From Pseudoxanthomonas sp. Root630 (GTDB lineage Bacteria > Pseudomonadota > Gammaproteobacteria > Xanthomonadales > Xanthomonadaceae): DNA of 64,000 bases. The notes under the pieces are model-generated. The model had not been told where the DNA came from. It ran no database searches and saw nothing but the letters and a program-made list of their open reading frames with translations. How positions within the stretch are numbered: position 1 is the stretch's first letter; every line of letters starts with the position of its first letter. This document shows positions 17,335-24,889 of this stretch, piece after piece. Where the stretch lies: the NCBI RefSeq assembly GCF_001427585.1, contig NZ_LMGY01000012.1, forward strand, positions 184,001 to 248,000, in the 5' to 3' direction. The translations under genes and the position numbers were made by a program.

Positions 17335-18252
17335 ATGAAGAAGTTCGGAATGGGGCTGGTGTTGCTGGCCGGCCTGACAGCGTGTGGGCCTGCGCCCGAT
17401 CCGGTGTCGGGCGGGCCGGCGGTGTCCGCGTCCACGCCTGCGGCGTTGCCCGACGCCGCCGCCGCAGCGGAGGCGCCCTACGCGCGTGCCACCGAGGCCC
17501 TGGCCGGGCAGCGGATGATGTCGCCTGCCGGCGACAATGCGATCGAGCACTATCTGGCCGCTCGCGAAGACGCGGCCGATGCGATCCGCGCGCAGAATGC
17601 ACTGGCCGAACTGCAGCCCTATGTCGTGATCGCCGCCGAGCAGGCGCTCGCGCGCGGCGACGCGTCCGAGGCCGAGCGGCTGCAGGGGTTGATCGAACGC
17701 ATCGATGCGCGCGCCCCTGCGTTGCCCCGGCTGCGCACGAGCATCGATGCGCTGCGGCGCGAGCAGGCCGCGCAGGCGTCGGTTGTCGCGCTTGAGACGC
17801 CACCGCCCGCGGTGACCATCGCGCCGCGGCCATCCGCTGCGCCGCCGCCCGCAGTGGCCAGCGCGTCGCCGCCCGTCACCGCCAGCGCATCCGCAGTACC
17901 CACCCCCACCCCGGTGCCCTCCGCGGTGGAAGCACCGCCACCGGCCACCGTGGCCCCCCGTGCCGCGCCGGTGGTGCGGACACCTCGCCTGCTGCAGGAC
18001 GCGCAGCCGCGCTATCCCCTGCCGGCGCTGCGCGCGCGCATCGAGGGGCAGGCGGAAGTGGCCTTCACCATCCAGCCCGACGGTCGCGTGCGCGATGTGC
18101 GCCTGCTGTCGTCGACGCCAGCCGGCCTGTTCGACGCTTCCGCGCTCGCCGTGGCGCAGCGCTGGCGCTTCGAAGCCAGCGACCAGGCCCATGCCTCGCA
18201 GCGCACGGTGCGGTTCCGCTTGCCGGCGGGCGCGGAGGGTGGCTCGGATTGA
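17335..18252 (+). CDS. putative lipoprotein with TonB C-terminal domain
   Basis: This encodes 305 residues. Residues 1-17 form a lipoprotein signal ending LTAC, so the protein should be cleaved and lipidated at Cys17. The next ~130 residues are Ala-rich and helical. A Pro/Ala/Ser linker covers ~140-215. The end is a TonB C-terminal domain: QPRYPLPALRARIEGQAEVA, then FTIQPDGRVRDVRLLSS and FDASALAVAQRWRF. Ordinary TonB has an uncleaved N-terminal helix that contacts ExbBD; this one has none. With Gly at +2, sorting to the outer membrane would be expected. It may therefore act as a structural or partner protein, not an energy transducer (inference). Confidence 0.78.
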   Translation: MKKFGMGLVLLAGLTACGPAPDPVSGGPAVSASTPAALPDAAAAAEAPYARATEALAGQRMMSPAGDNAIEHYLAAREDAADAIRAQNALAELQPYVVIAAEQALARGDASEAERLQGLIERIDARAPALPRLRTSIDALRREQAAQASVVALETPPPAVTIAPRPSAAPPPAVASASPPVTASASAVPTPTPVPSAVEAPPPATVAPRAAPVVRTPRLLQDAQPRYPLPALRARIEGQAEVAFTIQPDGRVRDVRLLSSTPAGLFDASALAVAQRWRFEASDQAHASQRTVRFRLPAGAEGGSD

Positions 18253-18276
18253 TTGGTATCCGTGCGGCCGTCCGGC

Positions 18277-18282
18277 GAGAAT
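18277..18282 (+). promoter_or_regulatory. -10-like box directly before esterase gene (leaderless start)
   Basis: GAGAAT ends 6 nt before ATG 18289. The match to TATAAT is only 4 of 6 and the GGGGG that follows could instead act as a weak ribosome-binding site, so this is one of the weaker cases. Confidence 0.35.
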
Positions 18283-18288
18283 GGGGGC

Positions 18289-18972
18289 ATGACGACTCCA
18301 GACACTTCGCTCCTCGACACCGTCGAACACGACACCGGTCCTTCCCCGCAATGGTCCGTGCTGTGGCTGCATGGGCTCGGCGCCGATGGCCATGACTTCG
18401 CGTCGCTCGTGCCCGAGCTCGTGCGGCCGGGCTGGCCGGCGCTGCGCTTCGTGTTCCCGCATGCGCCGGTGCGCGCGGTGACCATCAACAATGGCGTGCG
18501 CATGCGCGCGTGGTACGACATCGTCGGCATGGACTTCCCGACCCGCGCGGACAGCGCCGGCATCGAGGAATCCATCCTGCAGGTGGAAGCCCTGATCGAA
18601 CGCGAACATGCGCGTGGCATCGCGCCGGACCGGCTGCTGTTGGCGGGCTTCTCGCAGGGCGGGGCCGTCACCCTGGCCGCCGGCCTGCGTCGACAGGTGC
18701 CGCTGGCCGGCCTGATCGCCCTGTCCACCTACCTGCCGGGCACGGCGCAGGCGGCCTCGAAACTCGAAGCCGCCGCCACCGCGCAGCCGGTCTTCATGGC
18801 CCATGGCGTGGGCGACCCGGTGATCCCGCTGGTGCATGCCGAACAGAGCGCCCGGGCACTGGGAGAGATGGGGTTCGAGGTGGCATGGCATCGCTATCCC
18901 ATGGCGCACCAGGTGTGCGCCGAGGAAATCCGTGACCTGGGTGACTGGATGGAACGCCGGTTTGCGTTGTAA
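18289..18972 (+). CDS. alpha/beta-hydrolase, carboxylesterase/phospholipase family
   Basis: This encodes 227 residues from ATG 18289. It matches the EstB/YpfH-type carboxylesterase family. It has LWLHGLGADGHDF near the N-terminus, PHAPVRAVTINNG, and the nucleophile elbow GFSQGG. The acid is the Asp in VGDPVIP and the catalytic His is in PMAHQV. No signal peptide is seen, so it is a cytoplasmic serine hydrolase on short-chain esters or lysophospholipids. Length and motif spacing fit the family. In related genomes this gene commonly neighbours the algR/hemC region, as here. Confidence 0.9.
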   Translation: MTTPDTSLLDTVEHDTGPSPQWSVLWLHGLGADGHDFASLVPELVRPGWPALRFVFPHAPVRAVTINNGVRMRAWYDIVGMDFPTRADSAGIEESILQVEALIEREHARGIAPDRLLLAGFSQGGAVTLAAGLRRQVPLAGLIALSTYLPGTAQAASKLEAAATAQPVFMAHGVGDPVIPLVHAEQSARALGEMGFEVAWHRYPMAHQVCAEEIRDLGDWMERRFAL

Positions 18973-19067
18973 TCCGCATGCGTCCCCGCCCGGGTGACGC
19001 GTGGCGCCGCCATGGGTAACCTAGGCCACGGGGGATCACGCCAACGTTCATCGAGGACGCCCTTGCC

Positions 19068-19799
19068 GTGAAAGTGGTCATAGCCGACGACGAACCTCTC
19101 GCACGCGAACGCCTGCGCGCATTGCTCGCCGAGCATGCCGGCGTCGACGTGGTGGCCGAGGCCGAGAACGGCCTGGATGCGCTGCAGGCCTGTTCGCAGC
19201 ACCGCCCGGACATGGTCCTGCTCGACATCGCGATGCCGGGCGTCGATGGCCTGGAGGCGGCGCGGCACCTGGCGGCGTTCGATCCGCGGCCGGCGGTGGT
19301 GTTCTGCACCGCGTACGACGAACACGCGCTGTCCGCCTTCGAAGCGGCCGCCATCGACTACCTGATGAAGCCGATCCGTGCCGAACGGCTGGCCGCCGCG
19401 CTCGAGCGCGCGCGCACCTTCATCGCCGGGCGCGAGACCCAGGTGCCCATCGCGTCGAGCAGCCAGCCGCGCACCCACCTGTGCGCGCGGCTGCGCGGCA
19501 GCCTGCGCTTGATCCCCGTCGACGAGGTGCACTACCTGCAGGCCGAGGAGAAGTACGTGGTGGTGCACCACGCGCGCGGCGAGGACCTGATCGAGGAATC
19601 GCTGAAATCGCTGGAAGAGGAGTTCGGCGGCCGCTTCGTGCGCATCCACCGCAACTGCCTGGTGGCGCGCCACGAACTGGTCGAGATCAAGCGGATCGGC
19701 GATGGCCACGTGCAGGCCATCCTGCGGCACGGCAAGGCGCCGCTGGAGGTCAGTCGCCGCTGCGTGGCCGGCCTGCGCGAGACCGTCAAGACGCTCTGA
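19068..19799 (+). CDS. LytTR-family response regulator (AlgR-type)
   Basis: This encodes 243 residues from GTG 19068. The receiver domain (1-~120) has the acidic pair ADDEP, the phospho-acceptor Asp53 in [15 protein letters not shown] and the conserved Lys in LMKPI. The C-terminal LytTR DNA-binding domain (~140-243) has [18 protein letters not shown] and [11 protein letters not shown]. It resembles AlgR, and hemC follows immediately as in Pseudomonas algR-hemC. No histidine kinase gene of the AlgZ/FimS type is adjacent; the upstream neighbour is an esterase. The sensor must therefore be elsewhere or absent. Targets are unknown. Confidence 0.9.
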   Translation: MKVVIADDEPLARERLRALLAEHAGVDVVAEAENGLDALQACSQHRPDMVLLDIAMPGVDGLEAARHLAAFDPRPAVVFCTAYDEHALSAFEAAAIDYLMKPIRAERLAAALERARTFIAGRETQVPIASSSQPRTHLCARLRGSLRLIPVDEVHYLQAEEKYVVVHHARGEDLIEESLKSLEEEFGGRFVRIHRNCLVARHELVEIKRIGDGHVQAILRHGKAPLEVSRRCVAGLRETVKTL

Positions 19800-19825
19800 G
19801 TGGCCGCGAAGGCCACCGCATGCGG

Positions 19826-19831
19826 GATAAT
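19826..19831 (+). promoter_or_regulatory. -10-like box directly before hemC (leaderless start)
   Basis: GATAAT (5 of 6 to consensus) ends 6 nt before ATG 19838. No Shine-Dalgarno sequence lies between. An in-frame ATG at 19820 overlaps the box region and would add six residues, making the annotated start more likely. Confidence 0.55.
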
Positions 19832-19837
19832 GCCCGC

Positions 19838-20746
19838 ATGACCACGCTGCGCATCGCCACCCGCAAGAGCCCGCTCGCCCTCTGGCAGAGCGAACACGTC
19901 GCCGACCGCCTGCGCGCGACCCACGCCGGCCTGGTCGTCGAGCTGGTGCCGATGAGCACGCGCGGCGACGAAGTGCTGGACCGCTCGCTGGCGGCCATCG
20001 GCGGCAAAGGCCTGTTCCTCAAAGAGCTGGAACTGGCGATGCTGCGGGGCGAAGCCGACTGCGCCGTGCATTCGCTCAAGGACGTGCCGATGGAGCTGGA
20101 AGGTCCGTTCGCGCTGCCGGCGATCCTGCCCCGCGCCGATCCGGCGGATGCCTTCGTTTCGAATCACTACGACGGTATCGCGGCACTGCCCGAGCGCGCG
20201 CGCGTAGGCACGTCCTCGTTGCGCCGGCAGGCGCAGTTGCGCGCACTGCGCCCGGACCTGCAGTTGCTCGACCTGCGCGGCAACGTCAATACGCGCCTGG
20301 CCAAGCTGGATGCGGGCGACTACGACGCCATCGTGTTGGCTTGCGCGGGCCTGCAGCGCCTGGGGTTCGATGCGCGTATCCGCGCGCGCCTGCAGGCGCC
20401 GGACTGGTTGCCGGCGCCGGCGCAGGGTGCGATCGCGGTGGAGTGCCGTGCGGAAGACCCCGCCGTGCATGCCCTGTTCGCGCCGCTGGACGATGCCGGC
20501 ACGCGCGTGTGCGTGGAAGCGGAGCGGGCGATGAACCGCGCGCTGCATGGCAGTTGCCACGTGCCGGTGGCGGCGTTCGCGCAGCGCGAGGGCGACACGC
20601 TCGTGCTGGCGGGCCTGGTGGGCTCCGCCGCGGAAGGCCAGGTGATCCGTGCCGAAGGCGAGGGCGCCGCGAGCGATCCGGAATCGCTGGGGCGCCGCGT
20701 GGCCGCGCAATTGCTGGACCAGGGCGCGGGCGCGTTCCTGGCCTGA
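19838..20746 (+). CDS. hemC: hydroxymethylbilane synthase (porphobilinogen deaminase)
   Basis: This encodes 302 residues from ATG 19838. It joins four porphobilinogens into hydroxymethylbilane in tetrapyrrole synthesis. The sequence begins [14 protein letters not shown] and shows [11 protein letters not shown] and HSLKDVP with the active-site Asp region. [13 protein letters not shown] and LRGNVNTRL bind substrate. The dipyrromethane cofactor Cys lies in [11 protein letters not shown]. Length is usual. It lies downstream of the AlgR-type regulator but has its own -10-like sequence. hemD, often next, is absent: only 7 bp separate hemC from a convergent DUF481 gene. Confidence 0.97.
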   Translation: MTTLRIATRKSPLALWQSEHVADRLRATHAGLVVELVPMSTRGDEVLDRSLAAIGGKGLFLKELELAMLRGEADCAVHSLKDVPMELEGPFALPAILPRADPADAFVSNHYDGIAALPERARVGTSSLRRQAQLRALRPDLQLLDLRGNVNTRLAKLDAGDYDAIVLACAGLQRLGFDARIRARLQAPDWLPAPAQGAIAVECRAEDPAVHALFAPLDDAGTRVCVEAERAMNRALHGSCHVPVAAFAQREGDTLVLAGLVGSAAEGQVIRAEGEGAASDPESLGRRVAAQLLDQGAGAFLA

Positions 20747-20753
20747 GCCGGCC

Positions 20754-21659
20754 CTACTTGAAGCGGTAGACCACGTTCATCGTGGTCAGCGTGTCGGTCT
20801 TCTTGATGTCTTCGGCCACGTCGCTGTTGTGGCGCGCCTGCCAGCCGGCCTTGAGCGCGAGGTGCGAGTTCATCGTCACCGAGACGCCGAGGTCGTTCTG
20901 GGCGAAGGTGTTGTACTCGCCCGATTCCACCAGCAGTTTGTTGACGATCTCGGTGTTCTCGCTGAGCGCGTAGCGCATGTCGATCAGGCCGCGGCCGATG
21001 AAGCCGGATTCGACGCGTCCGTCCACGGTGTCGTACGCACGGCGGTAGCCCGGGCCGACCTGCAGGTCGAGGTGCGCGCGTTCGTTCTCGACCACCCGGT
21101 TGCCGTAGCTCAGGCTCAGCGACTGCTGGCGGCTGTAGGTGCCGAAGTCGTCTTCCTCGTGGCGCAGCGCGGTGTTGAGCGTGCCCCGATCGTCCATCAG
21201 GTAGGCGCTGTTGGCGTTGACCGTGTAGCGGTTCGCCGTGGTGCGCGTGTCGCGGACGATGCTGCCGTCGTCGTTGGTGCGGGTGTACTCCGAACGCGAA
21301 TGCAGGCCGAACAGGCTGGCGCTGTGGCGCCAGGCACCGCCGTCGGCATACGTCAGGTCCAGCCGACCGTTGAAGCTCTCGGTGTTGCTGTTGCCGCTGG
21401 CGGCCGCGAAGCCCAGCTCACCGCCGCCGGTCAGCCTGGGCGGTGGCGGCGCCGGTTCGGGCGGGGCCTCCGGGATGGGTCGCACCGCCATCGCCACCAC
21501 CGGCACGGCGGTGACCGCCTCCTTGCCGAAGGTCTTTTCCGCCTTGGCCGCGTCGACTTTTTCGTTGCGCGGGAGCAGCGCATCCGCAGCCAGGGCAGGC
21601 GAGGCCAGGCCCGCGAGCAGGGCGAGCGTCAGCAGGGAGGGAAGCGCGGGCGGGGACAT
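20754..21659 (-). CDS. DUF481-family outer-membrane beta-barrel protein
   Basis: This encodes 301 residues. A signal peptide (cleavage near ALAA-D, residue ~25) is followed by a Pro-rich linker (~60-75). A predicted beta-barrel follows: GELGFAAASGNSNTESFNGRLDLTY is the usual opening of DUF481/YdiY-like proteins. Alternating aromatic strands run to the C-terminal VVYRF-K. The family has been linked to salt or alkaline stress, but its role is not known. A perfect 14-bp palindrome lies 19 bp before its ATG at a promoter-like sequence, so it is likely a regulated gene. It is convergent with hemC. Confidence 0.85.
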   Translation of the reverse strand: MSPPALPSLLTLALLAGLASPALAADALLPRNEKVDAAKAEKTFGKEAVTAVPVVAMAVRPIPEAPPEPAPPPPRLTGGGELGFAAASGNSNTESFNGRLDLTYADGGAWRHSASLFGLHSRSEYTRTNDDGSIVRDTRTTANRYTVNANSAYLMDDRGTLNTALRHEEDDFGTYSRQQSLSLSYGNRVVENERAHLDLQVGPGYRRAYDTVDGRVESGFIGRGLIDMRYALSENTEIVNKLLVESGEYNTFAQNDLGVSVTMNSHLALKAGWQARHNSDVAEDIKKTDTLTTMNVVYRFK

Positions 21660-21678
21660 GGGGGCCTCGAGGGAGAGG

Positions 21679-21720
21679 TGTAATCGATTACATGGTAGTC
21701 ATGGCCCGGCGGGGCCACAA
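21679..21720 (-). promoter_or_regulatory. promoter with TGTAATCGATTACA palindrome upstream of DUF481 gene
   Basis: On the minus strand a weak -35 (TTGTGG, 21720-21715), 17 bp, and TACCAT (21697-21692) precede the gene. The perfect palindrome TGTAATCGATTACA occupies 21679-21692, immediately after the -10. Its central CG and 14-bp length are like LacI-family operators, but the half-site differs from the one in the GH30/receptor locus. A different regulator is implied. Confidence 0.6.
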
Positions 21721-21835
21721 CCCAAGTGCTTGTTCCGATTCAGGTTTGCGACATGGATTGTGCCATGGATGAACGGCCCCGCGACCAACCGCCGTCACGG
21801 TTGGCGGGCCCGCGACGTCCTGATGCCGGCAGGCT

Positions 21836-22486
21836 TCACTCGGGGATGTCGATGGCGATCGCCGGATCGTCGTAGCGCGAGTAGGTCTGCACCACGGTAT
21901 AGGCGCGGCCCTCGTTGTCGGTGCCGGCGTGGCGCAGCCGCAGGGGCAGGCTGCCGGTCCCGATCCAGTACTCGAACTCCACCGGCTCCGGCACGGTGTT
22001 GCGCACCCGGTAGTGGCGGGCGGCCACGCCGTCCACCTCGGCCTCGCCGAGGAAGTCCGCGGACAGGCCTTGCTGGGCCTGCTGGAGTTTCAGCGGATCC
22101 CGCCAGGGCGCCAGCGTTTCAGGAGGCAACGGCACCCGCGTGGATCGACCATTGATCTCCATGTACAGCGTGTTGCCGATGACGGTCTGCGTACCGCTGG
22201 GCAGGGTGATGCGGTAGCGGTCGGGTGCCACGTAGTCCATCTCGCTGCTCATCGGATGCGCGCCATCCATCTCCATCCGCGCATGGAAACTGCGGGCATC
22301 CAGGAACCGGTGCATCGAGGCCTTCACGTCCGCCACGGCATCCGTCGCAGCGATGCGGCGCGGTGGCGGCGGCGTGGTCGCGGGGGTGGTGGTGGCGCCG
22401 TCCGCGGGCGGTGTGCGCTGGCATGCGGCCAGTCCGGACAGGATCAGCAGGGCGGCCGTGGAGAGCAGGGGGGTACGCAAGGACAT
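21836..22486 (-). CDS. putative lipoprotein, LolA/LppX-like fold suspected
   Basis: This encodes 216 residues. The N-terminus is a lipoprotein signal with lipobox GLAAC (Cys ~22), then a Thr/Pro-rich linker. The mature domain (~45-216) has alternating beta patterns: FHARMEMDGAHPMSSEMDYV, RYRITLPSGTQTVIGNTLYM, and a C-terminal EFEYWIGTGSLPLRLRH. Such repeated long strands resemble the half-barrel lipid-carrier folds of LolA and LppX, but the match is by appearance only. It stands alone between a DUF481 gene and a long inverted repeat. Function is unknown. Confidence 0.72.
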   Translation of the reverse strand: MSLRTPLLSTAALLILSGLAACQRTPPADGATTTPATTPPPPRRIAATDAVADVKASMHRFLDARSFHARMEMDGAHPMSSEMDYVAPDRYRITLPSGTQTVIGNTLYMEINGRSTRVPLPPETLAPWRDPLKLQQAQQGLSADFLGEAEVDGVAARHYRVRNTVPEPVEFEYWIGTGSLPLRLRHAGTDNEGRAYTVVQTYSRYDDPAIAIDIPE

Positions 22487-22510
22487 GGCGGCGGACTCAG
22501 GGAAAGGGCA

Positions 22511-22590
22511 GCGCCTTGGGTCCGTGCGTTGAGGGCATCCCGTCGGCGACTACACGCCGGAACGCCTGGCACCGCACGGGCCCAAGGCGC
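22511..22590. repeat. 18-bp inverted repeat with 44-nt spacer
   Basis: GCGCCTTGGGTCCGTGCG (22511-22528) is matched by its inverse at 22573-22590 with a single mismatch that is a G-T pair in RNA. The spacer contains two further nested pairings (GCGTT/AACGC and CGGCG/CGCCG). It lies between the divergent lipoprotein and YafY-type genes and could be a remnant of a small palindromic element or a regulatory cruciform. Confidence 0.7.
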
Positions 22591-22689
22591 CGCCGGCGCT
22601 CGTCCCCTGTATTCCGCCCAACGTCAGGCGGGCGGCGAAAACGGCCACCCGTCGGCGATAATCCCGCCACGCCCCCTGCCGTGCCCCCC

Positions 22690-23661
22690 ATGGACAAGAT
22701 CGAACGCATCACCGCCCTGCACCGCATCCTCAAGGCGGCCCGCTACCCGGTCACGGTGAAGCGCCTGCAGGAAGAGCTCGGTTGCTCACGCGCCACGGTC
22801 TACCGCGACCTGGCCTACCTGCGCGACGCGCTGATGGCGCCGATCGAGGGCGACGGCGAGGCGGGCTTCCGTTACCACGCCGCGGAGAGCGAGCGCTTCG
22901 AACTGCCGGGCCTGTGGCTCAGCTCGGAAGAACTGTACGCACTGCTTGCCGCGCAGCAGCTGCTGGTCCGCACCGGCGGCGGCGTGCTGTCGGGCGCGCT
23001 GGCGCCGCTGCAGAAGCGCATCGAAGGGCTGCTGGCCGACCATGCCGGCGTGTCGCAGTGGCCGGTCGACCGCGTGCGCGTCATCCCGCACCGTGGCCGC
23101 AAACTGGACGAAGCCAGCTTCCGCGCCGTGGCCTCGGCCGTGCTGGAGCGCAAGCAGCTGCAGTTCGAATACCGCGCGCGTTCCACCGACGAGCGCACGC
23201 GCCGCACGGTGTCGCCGCAGCGCATTACCCACTACCGCGACAACTGGTACCTGGACGCATGGGACCATGAGCGCAACGCGCTGCGCAGCTTCGCCGTCGA
23301 TCGCGTGGGCAACGCGCGGCTGGGAGAAGAACCCGCACGCGACCTTCCCAACGAAGAGCTCAACCAGCACCTGGCGTCGAGCTACGGCATCTTCTCAGGC
23401 GAACCCAAAGGCTGGGCGACGATCCTGTTCAGCGCCAAGGCCGCGCGCTGGGTCGCCGACGAGCAATGGCATTCCAAGCAGCAGGGCCGCCACCTGCCCG
23501 ATGGTCGTTACGAGCTCAGGATTCCCTACAGCGTCTCGCGCGAGCTGCTGATGGACATCCTCCACTACGGTGCCGACGCGGAAATCGTCGAACCCGCCGT
23601 GTTGCGCGAGCAGGCGAAGGCGCTGCTGGAACTGGCGCTGTCGAACTACGACAAGAAATAG
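22690..23661 (+). CDS. YafY-type transcriptional regulator with WYL domain
   Basis: This encodes 323 residues from ATG 22690. The N-terminal HTH_11 domain (RITALHRILKAARYPVTVKR, SRATVYRDLAYLRDAL) binds DNA. The WYL domain (~140-220) contains the signature region RITHYRDNWYLDAWDHE, and a C-terminal WCX-like extension follows. WYL domains sense nucleic-acid or nucleotide ligands in several bacterial regulators. Some control defence genes, but no defence gene is adjacent here. A GATAAT box lies about 28 nt upstream. The target is probably elsewhere or itself. Confidence 0.9.
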   Translation: MDKIERITALHRILKAARYPVTVKRLQEELGCSRATVYRDLAYLRDALMAPIEGDGEAGFRYHAAESERFELPGLWLSSEELYALLAAQQLLVRTGGGVLSGALAPLQKRIEGLLADHAGVSQWPVDRVRVIPHRGRKLDEASFRAVASAVLERKQLQFEYRARSTDERTRRTVSPQRITHYRDNWYLDAWDHERNALRSFAVDRVGNARLGEEPARDLPNEELNQHLASSYGIFSGEPKGWATILFSAKAARWVADEQWHSKQQGRHLPDGRYELRIPYSVSRELLMDILHYGADAEIVEPAVLREQAKALLELALSNYDKK

Positions 23662-23673
23662 CGCCGTCCGCGT

Positions 23674-23747
23674 TGTGGGAGCGACGTGAGTCGCGAAGCT
23701 TCGTGGGTCGCCTCACCTGCCATCGCGACTGACGTCGCTCCCGCAGG
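23674..23747. repeat. GTGGGAGCGACGT-type palindromic repeat pair
   Basis: Two inverted copies of a GGGAGCGACGTnAGTCGCGA sequence (about 23674-23698 and 23721-23747) lie in the 110-bp gap between convergent yafY-type and lipocalin genes. The same family recurs at 61316-61464. It can form a strong hairpin and may end both transcripts. Confidence 0.8.
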
Positions 23748-23771
23748 GTTCTTCCCCCTGGCGTCGCGCTT

Positions 23772-24356
23772 TCAAAGCCCCTTAGGTTCGCCGAAGCCCG
23801 GTGTGCCGACCTGTGCAGGCACCTGCGGCACGCGGACCAGCTGGCGGGCATTGATGTTGTGGTCGCGCGCGCGCTTCACCAGGTCCTGGTACTGCGCGTC
23901 GTCCATCACCGGGTTGCGGGCGAGGATCCAGCCCATGTCGCGGCCCGGATAGTCGATCAGTGCCCATGAGTAGTCCGGCGCCACGTCGACGATGCGCCAC
24001 TTCGCGGGGACCACGCCGACGAACCAGAGGGTCCATTCGCGATTGCCGGAGCCTTCTTTCACCGACGCGCGGGCTTCGCGCATCTGTTCGGGCTGGTCGA
24101 ACCCTTCTCGGTAGTGATAGGCCACGCCGACCTTGTCGCTGTCGCGGAATGCGTATTCGTAACGCGCGGCGACGTGCCCGCGTTCGGCGAAGTAGGGAAT
24201 GTGCGCCACCACATGCCAGGTGCCCATGAAGCGGGGCAGGTCCACGGCCGTGGGGTCATCCCGCACCGCGCCACGGCTGGCGCAGCCGGCTACCAGCACC
24301 AGCAGGAGGGCGACCAGGGCAGGTCGGGCCACGCGGAAAAACAATGGCATGGGCAT
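23772..24356 (-). CDS. lipocalin-family outer-membrane lipoprotein (Blc-like)
   Basis: This encodes 194 residues from ATG 24356, fixed by GGAAGGAG six nt upstream. An earlier in-frame start at 24380 would place this ribosome-binding site inside the gene. The signal peptide ends in a lipobox (LVAGC). The lipocalin signature is PRFMGTWHVVAHIPYF, followed by YEYAFRDSDKVGVAYHYREG. Then come TLWFVGVVPAKWRIVDVAPD and YSWALIDYPGRDMGWILAR, as in bacterial Blc. Such proteins bind lysophospholipids or other hydrophobic ligands at the outer membrane. Length and strand order are complete. Confidence 0.92.
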   Translation of the reverse strand: MPMPLFFRVARPALVALLLVLVAGCASRGAVRDDPTAVDLPRFMGTWHVVAHIPYFAERGHVAARYEYAFRDSDKVGVAYHYREGFDQPEQMREARASVKEGSGNREWTLWFVGVVPAKWRIVDVAPDYSWALIDYPGRDMGWILARNPVMDDAQYQDLVKRARDHNINARQLVRVPQVPAQVGTPGFGEPKGL

Positions 24357-24498
24357 GTGGGACTCCTTCCTCCCTGTCATACAGACACGCTAGTCATCAG
24401 GATGCGATGGCGATGTTAACCGGGGATGTCGCAACCCGTGAGATGCGCGTGCGCGAGTGTGACCCCGTACCGACATCAACCCACGGGAGTCCTTCGCC

Positions 24499-24813
24499 AT
24501 GTCCACCGCGCCATTCCCCTTGTCCCACCAGAGTTCGCAGAATCGTCCCGATGCAGGTCTCGACCGTGCACTGCGCCGGGTCGTGTTGTCCGGCCTGGCG
24601 CTGGTGCTGCTGGTGCCGCTGGCCCGGGCCAGCACGGACGCGCTGGGGTGGTTGCCGTTGTGGCTGGTGGGCATGCCGGCCGTGGCGTGGTGGTCGCTGC
24701 ACCGGTTCCGTCTGCCCTCGGCAATGCGGCGGCTCCGCCCTGCCGGCCGCCGCCGCGCCCCGCAGGCCCGGCGCCTGCGCGCCCGCCCTGCCGGCCTCGC
24801 CCGGGCAGCCTGA
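24499..24813 (+). CDS. small two-helix membrane protein, unknown function
   Basis: This encodes 104 residues from ATG 24499 with GGGAG 11 nt upstream. Two hydrophobic helices (~29-45 and ~50-66) are separated by a short polar turn, with a strongly basic Arg/Ala/Pro tail (~73-104). No family is recognised. It diverges from the lipocalin gene and precedes the prolyl oligopeptidase gene by 76 bp. The positive tail would remain cytoplasmic by the positive-inside rule. Coding status is likely but not certain, because the tail is repetitive and GC-rich. Confidence 0.5.
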   Translation: MSTAPFPLSHQSSQNRPDAGLDRALRRVVLSGLALVLLVPLARASTDALGWLPLWLVGMPAVAWWSLHRFRLPSAMRRLRPAGRRRAPQARRLRARPAGLARAA

Positions 24814-24889
24814 CCTTCGGCATGGGGTGGCCTCCGGGCCTTGTGCTAGCGTGAGAGGTTCATGAATTGCACCTCCGGAGCCACACCCG

